Positions 5,449-12,461 of a stretch of 13,213 bases of DNA are shown piece after piece. The stretch spans positions 1-13,213 of the forward strand of contig CALDKO010000007.1 of assembly GCA_937898165.1 (NCBI GenBank). Direction: 5' to 3'. The stretch comes from an uncultured bacterium. GTDB lineage: Bacteria; Patescibacteriota; Minisyncoccia; Phycocordibacterales; UBA1006. The position numbers and the translations under genes are program-made. The notes under the pieces were generated by a model. It saw nothing but the letters and a program-made list of their open reading frames with translations. It was not told the origin of the DNA and did no database searches. Numbering within the stretch: position 1 is the stretch's first letter; each line of letters starts with the position of its first letter.

Positions 5449-6156
5449 ATGGAACAAGAATTTCGTACAACCTTCATACCTAAAAAACCTATTGTCCAAG
5501 CAACAGCTTCTTCATCGGTACAAACTTCAAAACCGGTAGGAATTGTTTTTGTGATATCTCTACTTATTTTTATTGTTAGTCTTGCAATAGGTGGTGGTGT
5601 GTATGCGTATAAACTATATCTTCAAAAAGATGTTGATGATTTATCTGTATCACTAGACAAGGTTCAAAAAAATCTTGACCCAAACGCAATCAAGGAATTT
5701 TCAGTGATGGATAAACGATTACGTAATTCAGAATTACTCTTGAATAAACACGAGGTGATTTTCCCAGTATTCAAGGTATTAGGCGCAACAACATTACCAA
5801 CCGTACGTTATACAAAAATGGACGTTGCTTTTAATGAAGCAGGGGATTTGGATGTTGCTCTCTCAGGTGAATCTGATGGATATCGTTCAATTGCATTACA
5901 ATCGCAGGCGTTAGCACAAAATGCTGATTTACAAGATACTATTTTTTCAAACTTTGTAGTTACTCCAAAGGGTCGGGTTTCTTTTGATCTATCATTTACG
6001 GTTCCTAAATCTGATCTAGCATTCAGTAAAAATATAACTTCAGAAGATCTCACTCAGACACCGGTAGTTGAAGAAACTCCATCACCGGTAGCTGATCAGG
6101 TAGCACCTGCAGCCGAAGCAGTACCTCAGGCGGTAGATGCAACAGTGCAACCATAA
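5449..6156 (+). CDS. pilN: PilN-like inner-membrane alignment protein
   Basis: This 235-residue protein has a short cytoplasmic N terminus containing TTFIPKKPI (7-15), one transmembrane helix at about 30-54, a helical, probably coiled region at about 60-105, and an alpha/beta domain at about 115-190. A tail rich in Pro, Ala, Val and Glu follows (204-235). This topology and its place between pilM and pilO identify it as PilN. PilN binds PilM through its N-terminal tail and pairs with PilO. The usual INLLP-type PilM-binding motif is not present; the FIPKKP segment may replace it. The acidic Pro/Ala tail is additional to typical PilN and could be a spacer through the cell wall. Sequence similarity alone is weak, so the name rests partly on gene order. 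Confidence 0.7.
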   Translation: MEQEFRTTFIPKKPIVQATASSSVQTSKPVGIVFVISLLIFIVSLAIGGGVYAYKLYLQKDVDDLSVSLDKVQKNLDPNAIKEFSVMDKRLRNSELLLNKHEVIFPVFKVLGATTLPTVRYTKMDVAFNEAGDLDVALSGESDGYRSIALQSQALAQNADLQDTIFSNFVVTPKGRVSFDLSFTVPKSDLAFSKNITSEDLTQTPVVEETPSPVADQVAPAAEAVPQAVDATVQP

Positions 6157-6168
6157 CCTTAAACTATT

Positions 6169-6714
6169 ATGAGAACTATACTTTCTATCATTATGATATT
6201 GGCATCGGTTGGTGGTTTTATTATATATATTGTACCAACCTATAAAGATGCCCAGACCATCAGTCAAAAAAAGACTGAGTATTTAGGGTTACTTGATAAT
6301 GCTACAAAACTTGAAAAACAGAGAAACGATTTGTTATTAAAATACAATAGTGTAGAAAAATCAGATATTGAACGATTAGAGAAAATGCTTCCTGCAAATC
6401 CTGATAACGTAAAATTGATTCTTGAAATTGATGCTCTTGCAAAAACTCAAGGGTTGTCACTTCAAAATGTAAAAATTAAATCATCAGAGACTGATGCTAA
6501 ATCAAAACCAGCTACAACAAAAGTTAATGCAGATATCGGGACGTTAACATTAGAATTTACAACTGTTGGTCCATACCCTGGGTACGTAAAGTTTGTAAAC
6601 ATCCTCGAAAAAAATCTTCGTATTATGGATGTTCAAAAAGTTACCTTCCTTGCACCTGATGATAAAACAAGTTATCAATACCAAACGACTGTCGAAACGT
6701 ATTGGGTAAAATAA
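6169..6714 (+). CDS. pilO: PilO-like inner-membrane alignment protein
   Basis: This 181-residue protein has an N-terminal transmembrane helix at about residues 4-23. A Lys/Glu-rich coiled coil follows at about 26-75 and ends in LPANPDNVKLILEIDALAK (74-92), which resembles the LP..p.....L...i..la segment typical of PilO. The rest is a ferredoxin-like domain, with GPYPGYVKFVNILEKNLRIM (134-153) matching the PilO/GspM-type GsY.....Fl..le...Ri pattern. PilO heterodimerises with PilN outside the membrane and sets the geometry of the assembly platform. The start lies 12 bases after the pilN stop without a Shine-Dalgarno sequence. Its length is a little below typical PilO (about 200), and it is the clearest of the three small alignment proteins. 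Confidence 0.83.
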   Translation: MRTILSIIMILASVGGFIIYIVPTYKDAQTISQKKTEYLGLLDNATKLEKQRNDLLLKYNSVEKSDIERLEKMLPANPDNVKLILEIDALAKTQGLSLQNVKIKSSETDAKSKPATTKVNADIGTLTLEFTTVGPYPGYVKFVNILEKNLRIMDVQKVTFLAPDDKTSYQYQTTVETYWVK

Positions 6715-6725
6715 TCAATCTATAT

Positions 6726-7178
6726 ATGAAAAATCAAAAATTATTTATCATGATTGTTGCCCTTATCGTTGTTGCAGTTGGTGCATATCTCTATTTTTCA
6801 AAGAGTTCATCACAAACTGATACTCCAGCAAAAGCAACAACAAATACACTGGTATCAACTACTACTGGGGACAGTCCGGTAGCTTTGGGTGAAAACAATG
6901 CCGCATCATTTGCTGGTAGTGATATTGCAGCTCTTTTGAAAAATGTTGATCAGATTAAATTGAATACATCAATTTTAAATAATCCTGCATTTTTATCATT
7001 AGTTGATACAACGTTAACCTTACCGGTAACAGATGTTTCGGGAAGAATTAATCCATTTGGAAAATCTGGAGCATTGGATTCTGCAAGTCCTGCAGCAAGT
7101 CAAATAAACAGTACTGATACTACTGCTCAAACAGTAACACCAGTAACTACTAACACAAATTCTTTGCCTAAAAAATAA
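6726..7178 (+). CDS. Small membrane-anchored 'GRxNPF' protein in the pilP position
   Basis: This 150-residue protein has an N-terminal hydrophobic helix at about 6-24 and a Ser/Thr-rich linker (25-65). A conserved-looking core follows with ILNNPAFLSLVDTTL (83-97) and GRINPFG (106-112), then a Thr/Ser/Ala-rich tail. The NPF element recalls the RDPF element of PilP but there is no PilP HR domain. I have the impression that proteins of this shape sit between pilO and pilB in many Parcubacteria. PilP normally bridges PilN/O to the secretin PilQ, yet no secretin is visible here. The start was set at the ATG at 6726, because an in-frame TTG at 6702 would overlap pilO and put extra residues ahead of the signal helix. 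The exact function is unknown. Confidence 0.65.
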   Translation: MKNQKLFIMIVALIVVAVGAYLYFSKSSSQTDTPAKATTNTLVSTTTGDSPVALGENNAASFAGSDIAALLKNVDQIKLNTSILNNPAFLSLVDTTLTLPVTDVSGRINPFGKSGALDSASPAASQINSTDTTAQTVTPVTTNTNSLPKK

Positions 7179-7180
7179 AA

Positions 7181-7231
7181 ATATCATAATAAAAAATATC
7201 AGCTCTATGCTGATATTTTTTATTATGATAT
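7181..7231 (+). terminator. Perfect 23-bp hairpin terminator after the pilMNOP unit, overlapping the pilB promoter
   Basis: Positions 7181-7203 and 7209-7231 are exact complements around the loop TCTAT; the central stem is AAAAAATATCAGC/GCTGATATTTTTT. The T6 run in the right arm makes it a rho-independent terminator for the plus strand, and by symmetry it could act on the minus strand. Its last three bases are shared with the pilB -10 box (7229-7234). Confidence 0.85.
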
Positions 7232-7234
7232 AAT
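7226..7234 (+). promoter_or_regulatory. Extended -10 promoter of pilB
   Basis: TGATATAAT (TGn plus a perfect TATAAT at 7229-7234) lies eight bases before the pilB ATG, so the transcript should be leaderless. The -35 position (7206-7211, TATGCT at 17 bases) is weak and lies inside the terminator hairpin. Confidence 0.65.
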
Positions 7235-7242
7235 TTCGGTAT

Positions 7243-8988
7243 ATGGGATTTCTCGAAAAATTAGTTGAAAAACAAATTATCAATCGATATCAATTAAATG
7301 ATATTCTTGAAAAAACAAAAGAGATGTCTGGCGATATTGATCGCGTACTTGAACTGTATAAAGTTCCAGCAGAAGCTGTTCGTTCTGCAAAAAGTTCTTT
7401 TTTTGGAGTTCCTGAAATTACCGTTCCTGATGTTACTCAAAGTGAATTGTTAAGTATCGTACCAGTGGATGCTGCACGTAATTACCGTTTCGTACCAGTG
7501 GCACAGGACAATGGAGTACTTAAAATAGGAATGCTCGACCCGGGAAACTTGGAGGCACGTAATGCGCTTCAATTTATTGCATCACAGACCAATACACCAT
7601 TTGAGGCGTATATTATTTCATATACTGATTTTAATAAAATCCTCGCCATGTATAGTGGTTATGAAAATGATATGGCAACTACGTCACCTGCACAAGGTGA
7701 GGAAATGTCTAACCTGGAAAAGGATTCGGGAGGAACTGAAAATCCTGCCGGAATTTCATTTGAAGGTTCTTTTGATGCAGAAATAAAACAAACCACTGAC
7801 AAGAAAATTATCGAAGATGCACCTGCTACAAAAATGCTTGCAGTTATTTTGAAAAATGCAGTAGAAGGAGGAGCGTCCGATGTGCATATTGAACCAACAG
7901 GAAACGATGTGCGTATTAGATACCGTGTAGACGGAATTTTGCATGTGAGTTTAAAGACAAATAAAAATATGCATGATTCACTGATTGCGCGATTGAAAAC
8001 AATGACTAATACTATGAAACTAGATGAACGACGCAAACCACAGGATGGTCGTTTTATGGCATTTACGGGTGGGCGTAAGATCGATTTTCGTCTTTCAATT
8101 TTACCAACATTTTATGGAGAGAAAGCAGTAATTCGTATTCTGGATCCAGGACGAGGAATTAAAAAATTGGATGAAATTGGAATGACACCAGAACATGTTG
8201 CAATGATACGTCGTGCATTGGCACTGCCGTATGGATTAGTATTGATTACCGGTCCAACCGGGTCCGGAAAAACCACCACATTGTATTCTATGATCAGTGA
8301 AATTGATCGTGAACGATTGAATGTAATTTCATTGGAAGATCCAGTCGAATATAACATCGCAGGAATGAACCAATCACAAGTACGTCCAGAAATTGGATAT
8401 ACCTTTGCAAACGGACTCCGCAGTATTTTGCGCCAGGACCCGGATGTGATCATGGTAGGGGAAATTCGTGATAAAGAAACAGCAGAGCTTGCGATTAATG
8501 CAGCGCTTACTGGACACTTGGTGTTGGCAACACTCCACACCAACAATTCAATCGGTGTAATTCCACGTTTGGTTGATATGGGTGTTGATCCATATTTGAT
8601 CGCACCGACATTGGTTCTATCGATTGCTCAGCGTCTTACTCAAAAATTTATTGAAGGAAAAGGTGAAGCAGTTCCATTGGATGGCGCGATTGCAGCCTTG
8701 ATTCAAAAACAGTTTTCAGATTTACCTGAACAATTCAGACCTAAATTTACTGCAGAAGATAAAATTTATGAGATTCCAAAAACTTCCGATAATGTATTGC
8801 ATGGCCGTATGCCGGTATTTGAAATGTTTTGGGTAGATAAAGCCGTTCAGGAGATTATTTTGAAAAGTGCTACAGAAAATGCAATTTACGATTATGTTCG
8901 TTCACAAGGAATGATTATGATGCGTGAGGATGCTATTATGAAATCTATGAAAGGTATTATTCCATGGAGCGAAGTGAATACTTTATAA
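7243..8988 (+). CDS. pilB: Type IV pilus assembly ATPase PilB (GspE family)
   Basis: This 581-residue ATPase powers pilin polymerisation as a hexamer at the cytoplasmic face with PilC and PilM. It has an N-terminal MshEN/GspE-N type domain (about 1-150), a poorly conserved linker (150-185), then the N2 and catalytic domains. Visible motifs are Walker A GPTGSGKTT (337-345), the Asp box LEDPVEY (364-370), Walker B DVIMVGEIRD (401-410) and the His box HLVLATLHTN (425-434). Arginine-rich features such as RYRVDG and FRLSILPT are also in place. Length is typical. The tetracysteine zinc motif normally found between the AQRL segment (462-465) and the G-R segment (521-522) is absent; the whole protein contains no cysteine. 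It is followed by its own terminator, so it appears to be a single-gene unit. Confidence 0.95.
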   Translation: MGFLEKLVEKQIINRYQLNDILEKTKEMSGDIDRVLELYKVPAEAVRSAKSSFFGVPEITVPDVTQSELLSIVPVDAARNYRFVPVAQDNGVLKIGMLDPGNLEARNALQFIASQTNTPFEAYIISYTDFNKILAMYSGYENDMATTSPAQGEEMSNLEKDSGGTENPAGISFEGSFDAEIKQTTDKKIIEDAPATKMLAVILKNAVEGGASDVHIEPTGNDVRIRYRVDGILHVSLKTNKNMHDSLIARLKTMTNTMKLDERRKPQDGRFMAFTGGRKIDFRLSILPTFYGEKAVIRILDPGRGIKKLDEIGMTPEHVAMIRRALALPYGLVLITGPTGSGKTTTLYSMISEIDRERLNVISLEDPVEYNIAGMNQSQVRPEIGYTFANGLRSILRQDPDVIMVGEIRDKETAELAINAALTGHLVLATLHTNNSIGVIPRLVDMGVDPYLIAPTLVLSIAQRLTQKFIEGKGEAVPLDGAIAALIQKQFSDLPEQFRPKFTAEDKIYEIPKTSDNVLHGRMPVFEMFWVDKAVQEIILKSATENAIYDYVRSQGMIMMREDAIMKSMKGIIPWSEVNTL

Positions 8989-9011
8989 AAAATCCGCATA
9001 GCGGTTTTTTT
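8989..9011 (+). terminator. Rho-independent terminator after pilB
   Basis: A CCGC/GCGG stem with an ATA loop (8994-9004), extended past one T-T mismatch by A/T pairs, is followed by a run of T (T7 from 9005). It begins directly after the pilB TAA. Confidence 0.75.
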
Positions 9012-9023
9012 GTTTTTAAAACC

Positions 9024-9053
9024 TTGTGTAACTATTTAATATAATGATATACT
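9024..9053 (+). promoter_or_regulatory. Promoter of the pilT-pilC unit
   Basis: TTGTGT (9024-9029) and TATACT (9048-9053) are spaced by 18 bases, and the preceding TGA gives an extended TGATATACT identical to that of pilM. The pilT ATG is nine bases downstream, again predicting a leaderless message. Confidence 0.65.
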
Positions 9054-9062
9054 TATCATATT

Positions 9063-10127
9063 ATGGAAACCAACTACCAACAAAGTCTAGAAACATTATT
9101 GGAATTAGTTATTCAAAACGGTGCATCCGATCTTCACCTGGGTGAAGGACGTCATCCGTTTATTCGTGTGCAGGGTGAACTTACCCCGATTGTGCAGTAT
9201 CCTCAATTATCAAAAGATGAAATTGTAGGGATGCTGAGTATCATGATTAATCCTGATGCACTTCGTAAAATTAGTAATTTACAAGAAGTAGACTTTGCTT
9301 ATGATTTCCAAGGCAAGGTTCGTTTCCGTGGAAATGTATATATCAAATCTGGAACATTGGCAGTAGCTCTTCGTGCAATTGAAAAAGTTCGATCACTTGA
9401 TGATTTGCATTTACCTGATGTATTACAACAATTCACCCACCCACAACAAGGGTTCTTCTTGGTAGTAGGTCCTGTTGGTCAGGGTAAATCAACAACATTG
9501 GCTGCAATGATTGATATGATTAACACTAACCGTAAAGATCACATTGTAACCATTGAACATCCTATTGAATATATTCACGTAGAAAAACAATCTATTATTG
9601 ATCAGCGTGAAGTTGAACTCGATACTATTTCATTTTCTGATGCATTATCTGCAGTATTTCGTCAGGATGTAGATGTAATTTTGGTAGGGGAAATGCGTGA
9701 TCCAGAAACCATCCGTACGGCAGTAACCGCAGCGGAAACAGGACATTTGGTATACTCAACACTCCACACTAACTCTGCATCACAAACCGTTGATCGTATC
9801 ATCGACTCATTCCCAGCAGAACAACAGGATCAGGTGCGCGTGCAGCTGGCAGGAAGTTTGCTTGGAATTTTCTCACAACGATTAATCCCAAGTCAAAAAG
9901 GAGGATTAGTTCCAGCATATGAATTGTTAATTAACACAAAAGCTGTTGCAAACGTAATCCGTGAAAATCGAACTCATGAAATTGACATGTTAATCGAAAC
10001 AGGAACAGAGCATGGAATGATCGCGCTCAACTATTCATTACTTGAATTGGTGCGTTCAGGAGATATAACATTAGACGAGGCTCGGTCGTATTCATTAAAT
10101 CCACAAGGATTAGAACAATCAATGTAA
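9063..10127 (+). CDS. pilT: Type IV pilus retraction ATPase PilT
   Basis: This 354-residue protein has the length and layout of PilT. It has an N-terminal PAS-like domain with GASDLHLGEG, then a RecA-like core with Walker A GPVGQGKSTT (136-145), the Asp box region TIEHPIEYIH (163-172), Walker B DVDVILVGEMRD (202-213) and the His box LVYSTLHTN (229-237). The C-terminal SQRLIP and VIREN segments correspond to the PilT SQRLLP and LIREGK motifs. PilT depolymerises the pilus, giving twitching or DNA pull-in. Two normally well kept positions deviate: the Walker A filler residues are V and Q instead of T and S, and the Asp box has H in place of D. Catalytic E165 and E210 remain, so activity is likely. 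PilC follows after nine bases in the same unit. Confidence 0.93.
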   Translation: METNYQQSLETLLELVIQNGASDLHLGEGRHPFIRVQGELTPIVQYPQLSKDEIVGMLSIMINPDALRKISNLQEVDFAYDFQGKVRFRGNVYIKSGTLAVALRAIEKVRSLDDLHLPDVLQQFTHPQQGFFLVVGPVGQGKSTTLAAMIDMINTNRKDHIVTIEHPIEYIHVEKQSIIDQREVELDTISFSDALSAVFRQDVDVILVGEMRDPETIRTAVTAAETGHLVYSTLHTNSASQTVDRIIDSFPAEQQDQVRVQLAGSLLGIFSQRLIPSQKGGLVPAYELLINTKAVANVIRENRTHEIDMLIETGTEHGMIALNYSLLELVRSGDITLDEARSYSLNPQGLEQSM

Positions 10128-10136
10128 TAAAATTAT

Positions 10137-11342
10137 ATGTTATTTAATTATACCGTACTCACACCCGAGGGGTCACAATCCAAAGGTCAAATTGATGCCT
10201 TATCACAGGATGCTGCGATCAGCTCATTGCAGCGTCGTGGTTTTGTGGTGGTTAATGTTACATCAGACGTACAAAAAAACTTTTTACAAAAAAGTTTTTC
10301 AATATTTGATCGCGTTCCCGCAAAAGACGTGGTAATTATGTCACGACAGATTGCAGCATTGTTCGAGGCTCAGGTTTCCGCAATCAAGGCGTTTACACTG
10401 CTTGCAGAAAATGCTGAAAATAAAGTATTGTCATATGCATTATCAAGTATTGCACAAGATATTCAAGGAGGTATCACCATTTCTGGTGCTATGGAAAAAC
10501 ATGGAAATGTATTTTCACAGTTTTATATCAGTATGGTAAAAGCTGGTGAGGAATCTGGAAAATTAACTGATTCATTCAGATATTTGGCAGATTATTTGGA
10601 ACGTGAATATGAATTAACCAGTAAAACCAGAAATGCATTGATTTATCCTGCATTCGTAATCACCACATTTATTGCGGTAATGGTATTGATGCTTACTATG
10701 ATCATTCCGCGACTGTCTGTCATTTTGGTTGAAACAGGAACAGAGCTACCGTTCTATACAAAAGTAGTGATCGGGTTGTCCGACTTCCTTATCCATTATG
10801 GAATATTCCTATTGATTATAATTATTGCAATTGCATTATATTTAGGACGATCAGCGCAAACACCATCAGGGAAACGTCGCATTGATGGTTGGAAAATCAG
10901 TATGCCTATCGTTGGAAAATTATTCCAAAAAGTATACCTATCACGTATTGCAGATAACCTCGACACCATGCTTTCCTCCAGTATTCCGGTACTACGGGCA
11001 TTAGAAATCACCGGTGACGTAGTAGATAACCAATTATATAAAGATGTAATGGCACAGGCAATCAACGACGTAAAAGCCGGAGTTTCAATATCGTCATCAT
11101 TCGAAAAACACGAAATCATGCCAGCAATTATGGTACAGATGGTACGTGTAGGTGAGGAAACTGGATCTCTTGGGGCAATCTTAAAAACACTCGCACGATT
11201 TTATAAACGCGAAGTAGATGGTGCAGTTGATACATTGATTGGATTGATTGAACCAATCATGATTGTGGGGCTTGGAGTTGGGGTAGGATTTCTCTTGACA
11301 TCTATCCTACTTCCAATTTATAATATTGCTAGTTCCTTGTAA
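10137..11342 (+). CDS. pilC: Type IV pilus platform protein PilC (GspF family)
   Basis: This 401-residue polytopic membrane protein is the base on which PilB and PilT act. The N-terminal segment FNYTVLTPEGSQSKGQIDA has the usual PilC/GspF start. Two T2SSF repeats follow, at about 65-190 and 268-393, each with the family's G-E motif (KAGEESGKL at 135-143 and RVGEETGSL at 337-345). Transmembrane helices are at about 168-191, 214-236 and 366-393. Length matches the family (about 400). The start is nine bases after the pilT stop without a Shine-Dalgarno sequence. The 3' end overlaps the candidate -35 of the pilin promoter. No terminator follows, so read-through into the pilin gene is possible. 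Confidence 0.95.
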   Translation: MLFNYTVLTPEGSQSKGQIDALSQDAAISSLQRRGFVVVNVTSDVQKNFLQKSFSIFDRVPAKDVVIMSRQIAALFEAQVSAIKAFTLLAENAENKVLSYALSSIAQDIQGGITISGAMEKHGNVFSQFYISMVKAGEESGKLTDSFRYLADYLEREYELTSKTRNALIYPAFVITTFIAVMVLMLTMIIPRLSVILVETGTELPFYTKVVIGLSDFLIHYGIFLLIIIIAIALYLGRSAQTPSGKRRIDGWKISMPIVGKLFQKVYLSRIADNLDTMLSSSIPVLRALEITGDVVDNQLYKDVMAQAINDVKAGVSISSSFEKHEIMPAIMVQMVRVGEETGSLGAILKTLARFYKREVDGAVDTLIGLIEPIMIVGLGVGVGFLLTSILLPIYNIASSL

Positions 11343-11354
11343 TAGAGGAAAGAG

Positions 11355-11363
11355 TGATATAAT
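11355..11363 (+). promoter_or_regulatory. Extended -10 promoter of the pilin gene with a leader
   Basis: TGATATAAT matches the extended -10 consensus. TTGTAA at the end of pilC (11337-11342) is a possible -35 but at a short 15-base spacing. Unlike the other promoters, the ATG is 48 bases away, giving a leader of about 42 bases. The leader holds a small ATTAC/GTAAT hairpin and a pyrimidine-rich stretch before the start. Confidence 0.6.
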
Positions 11364-11411
11364 AGTGTTATTACTAGGTAATTTAAAAATCGTTTTCTTT
11401 TCTCATTTTAT

Positions 11412-11870
11412 ATGAAAAATTTATTCAAAAAAAGTTCTTCAGGATTTACATTGATCGAGTTGTTGGTGGTAATCGCAATTATTGCAATCCTTTCAACAAT
11501 CGTTCTTGCTTCACTATCACAAGCTCGAAACCGTGCTTTAGCTGCTAAAATAAATTCACAACTTGCCCAGATCCCAGCAGCTGTAGAAATTGCAGCAAAT
11601 TCAGGTGCTTATGTCCCAGGTACGTCCGCTGGTTCATGTACTACCGGTATGTGGGCAGATACAGCGAGTGGTTTGGCGAAGTTAGTGACCGGTGCAGGTA
11701 ACTACCCAGGAACTACAACTATCGTATGTAATGGGGATACTACTTCATACGTTGTTACTGCTACAAGTACAATTCCAACAGCAGGGACAACCTACTGTGT
11801 AGACGCTACTGCGCAAGTAAAAACAGGTGTTACTGCAAACTTGGTTGCTGGTGCATATAAATGTAATTAA
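11412..11870 (+). CDS. pilA: Type IV pilin, probable major subunit
   Basis: This 152-residue prepilin has an 11-residue leader rich in Lys and Ser ending in G11, followed by the type III signal FTLIELLVVIAIIAILSTIV. Cleavage by PilD before F12 would give a 141-residue mature pilin with Glu at mature position 5 (E16) and an N-methylated Phe. The helix continues to about residue 62. The globular part is rich in Thr, Ala and Gly with four cysteines (76, 106, 129, 151), suited to two disulfides; the last one lies at the very C terminus as in disulfide-bonded D-regions. Mature position 22 is Ala rather than Pro. It has its own promoter and a strong terminator, which fits an abundant subunit, but 'major' is inferred. 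Confidence 0.88.
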   Translation: MKNLFKKSSSGFTLIELLVVIAIIAILSTIVLASLSQARNRALAAKINSQLAQIPAAVEIAANSGAYVPGTSAGSCTTGMWADTASGLAKLVTGAGNYPGTTTIVCNGDTTSYVVTATSTIPTAGTTYCVDATAQVKTGVTANLVAGAYKCN

Positions 11871-11910
11871 TAATAAAAAACTACCTTCGGGTAGTTTTTT
11901 ATTATTAATT
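11865..11910 (+). terminator. Perfect 21-bp UUCG-capped terminator after the pilin gene
   Basis: Positions 11865-11885 and 11890-11910 are exact complements closed by a C(TTCG)G tetraloop, one of the most stable loops known. T6 lies in the right arm. The left arm includes the pilin's stop codon. The next gene's TATAAT starts five bases after the hairpin. Confidence 0.88.
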
Positions 11911-11914
11911 TAGG

Positions 11915-11920
11915 TATAAT
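11915..11920 (+). promoter_or_regulatory. -10 box of the second pilin-like gene
   Basis: A perfect TATAAT lies seven bases before the ATG at 11928, predicting a leaderless message that starts just past the upstream terminator. The -35 region falls in the right arm of the hairpin (T-rich) and has no clear match. Confidence 0.55.
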
Positions 11921-11927
11921 CGTATAT

Positions 11928-12458
11928 ATGAAAAATAAACTTCAACAAGGTTTTACAGTTCTTGAGTTTTTGATTGTAGTTGCAATTATTATGATCTTAC
12001 TTTCGATTATTTTACCCAGCTTACAGACTGCGCGTGAACGATCATTTGATGAAAAACGTGTTACTGATTTAAAAACAATCTCGCTGGAATTGGAACAATT
12101 CAAACAAGCATGTGGAGGATATCCTGAAAAACTAGAGCCACTGACAGCTTGTGACAACGACAATAATAGTAATCTTGGGAAATATATACCTGAAATTGCT
12201 CAATATAATTTTAGTGATCAATCCGCTCCTAATTATATTAGTTATACTCCATTTTCTATTAATTCTGGTGACTCAACCTGTGTTGCGTATCATTTAGCAA
12301 TAGTTCTAAAAAATGAAACAACAGGTATTTTTGCAAACGGTGATGCAAATATTAATTCAGTACAAAACCCTAATATTCCATATGGTATATGTGGTAGTTC
12401 AGGAACTTCAGGTATTGATGGTACGGAAATTCATACCTATGATATTTTTAAACAATAA
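11928..12458 (+). CDS. Second type IV pilin-like protein (minor pilin or pseudopilin)
   Basis: This 176-residue prepilin has a short 7-residue leader ending G8, then FTVLEFLIVVAIIMILLSII, with Glu at mature position 5 (E13) and Pro at mature position 22 (P30), as in many type IVa pilins and GspG/ComGC proteins. After the helix come CGGYPEKLEPL (62-72), resembling the small GspG-type GxYP turn, and an Asn/Ser-rich globular part. Cysteines 62, 75, 118 and 155 could form two disulfides. It would be processed by the adjacent PilD, whose ATG begins three bases after this stop codon. It may be a minor or tip pilin, or a DNA-binding pilin; the sequence does not decide. It is transcribed separately from the main pilin, possibly with pilD. 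Confidence 0.82.
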   Translation: MKNKLQQGFTVLEFLIVVAIIMILLSIILPSLQTARERSFDEKRVTDLKTISLELEQFKQACGGYPEKLEPLTACDNDNNSNLGKYIPEIAQYNFSDQSAPNYISYTPFSINSGDSTCVAYHLAIVLKNETTGIFANGDANINSVQNPNIPYGICGSSGTSGIDGTEIHTYDIFKQ

Positions 12459-12461
12459 TAT

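Noticed and set aside
6702..6725. TTG at 6702 as the start of the NPF protein
   Set aside because: It overlaps the end of pilO and adds eight residues before the signal helix; ATG at 6726 gives a normal N terminus.
7659..8546. Minus-strand open frames opposite pilB
   Set aside because: They lie antisense to the conserved ATPase motifs and have no recognisable domain.
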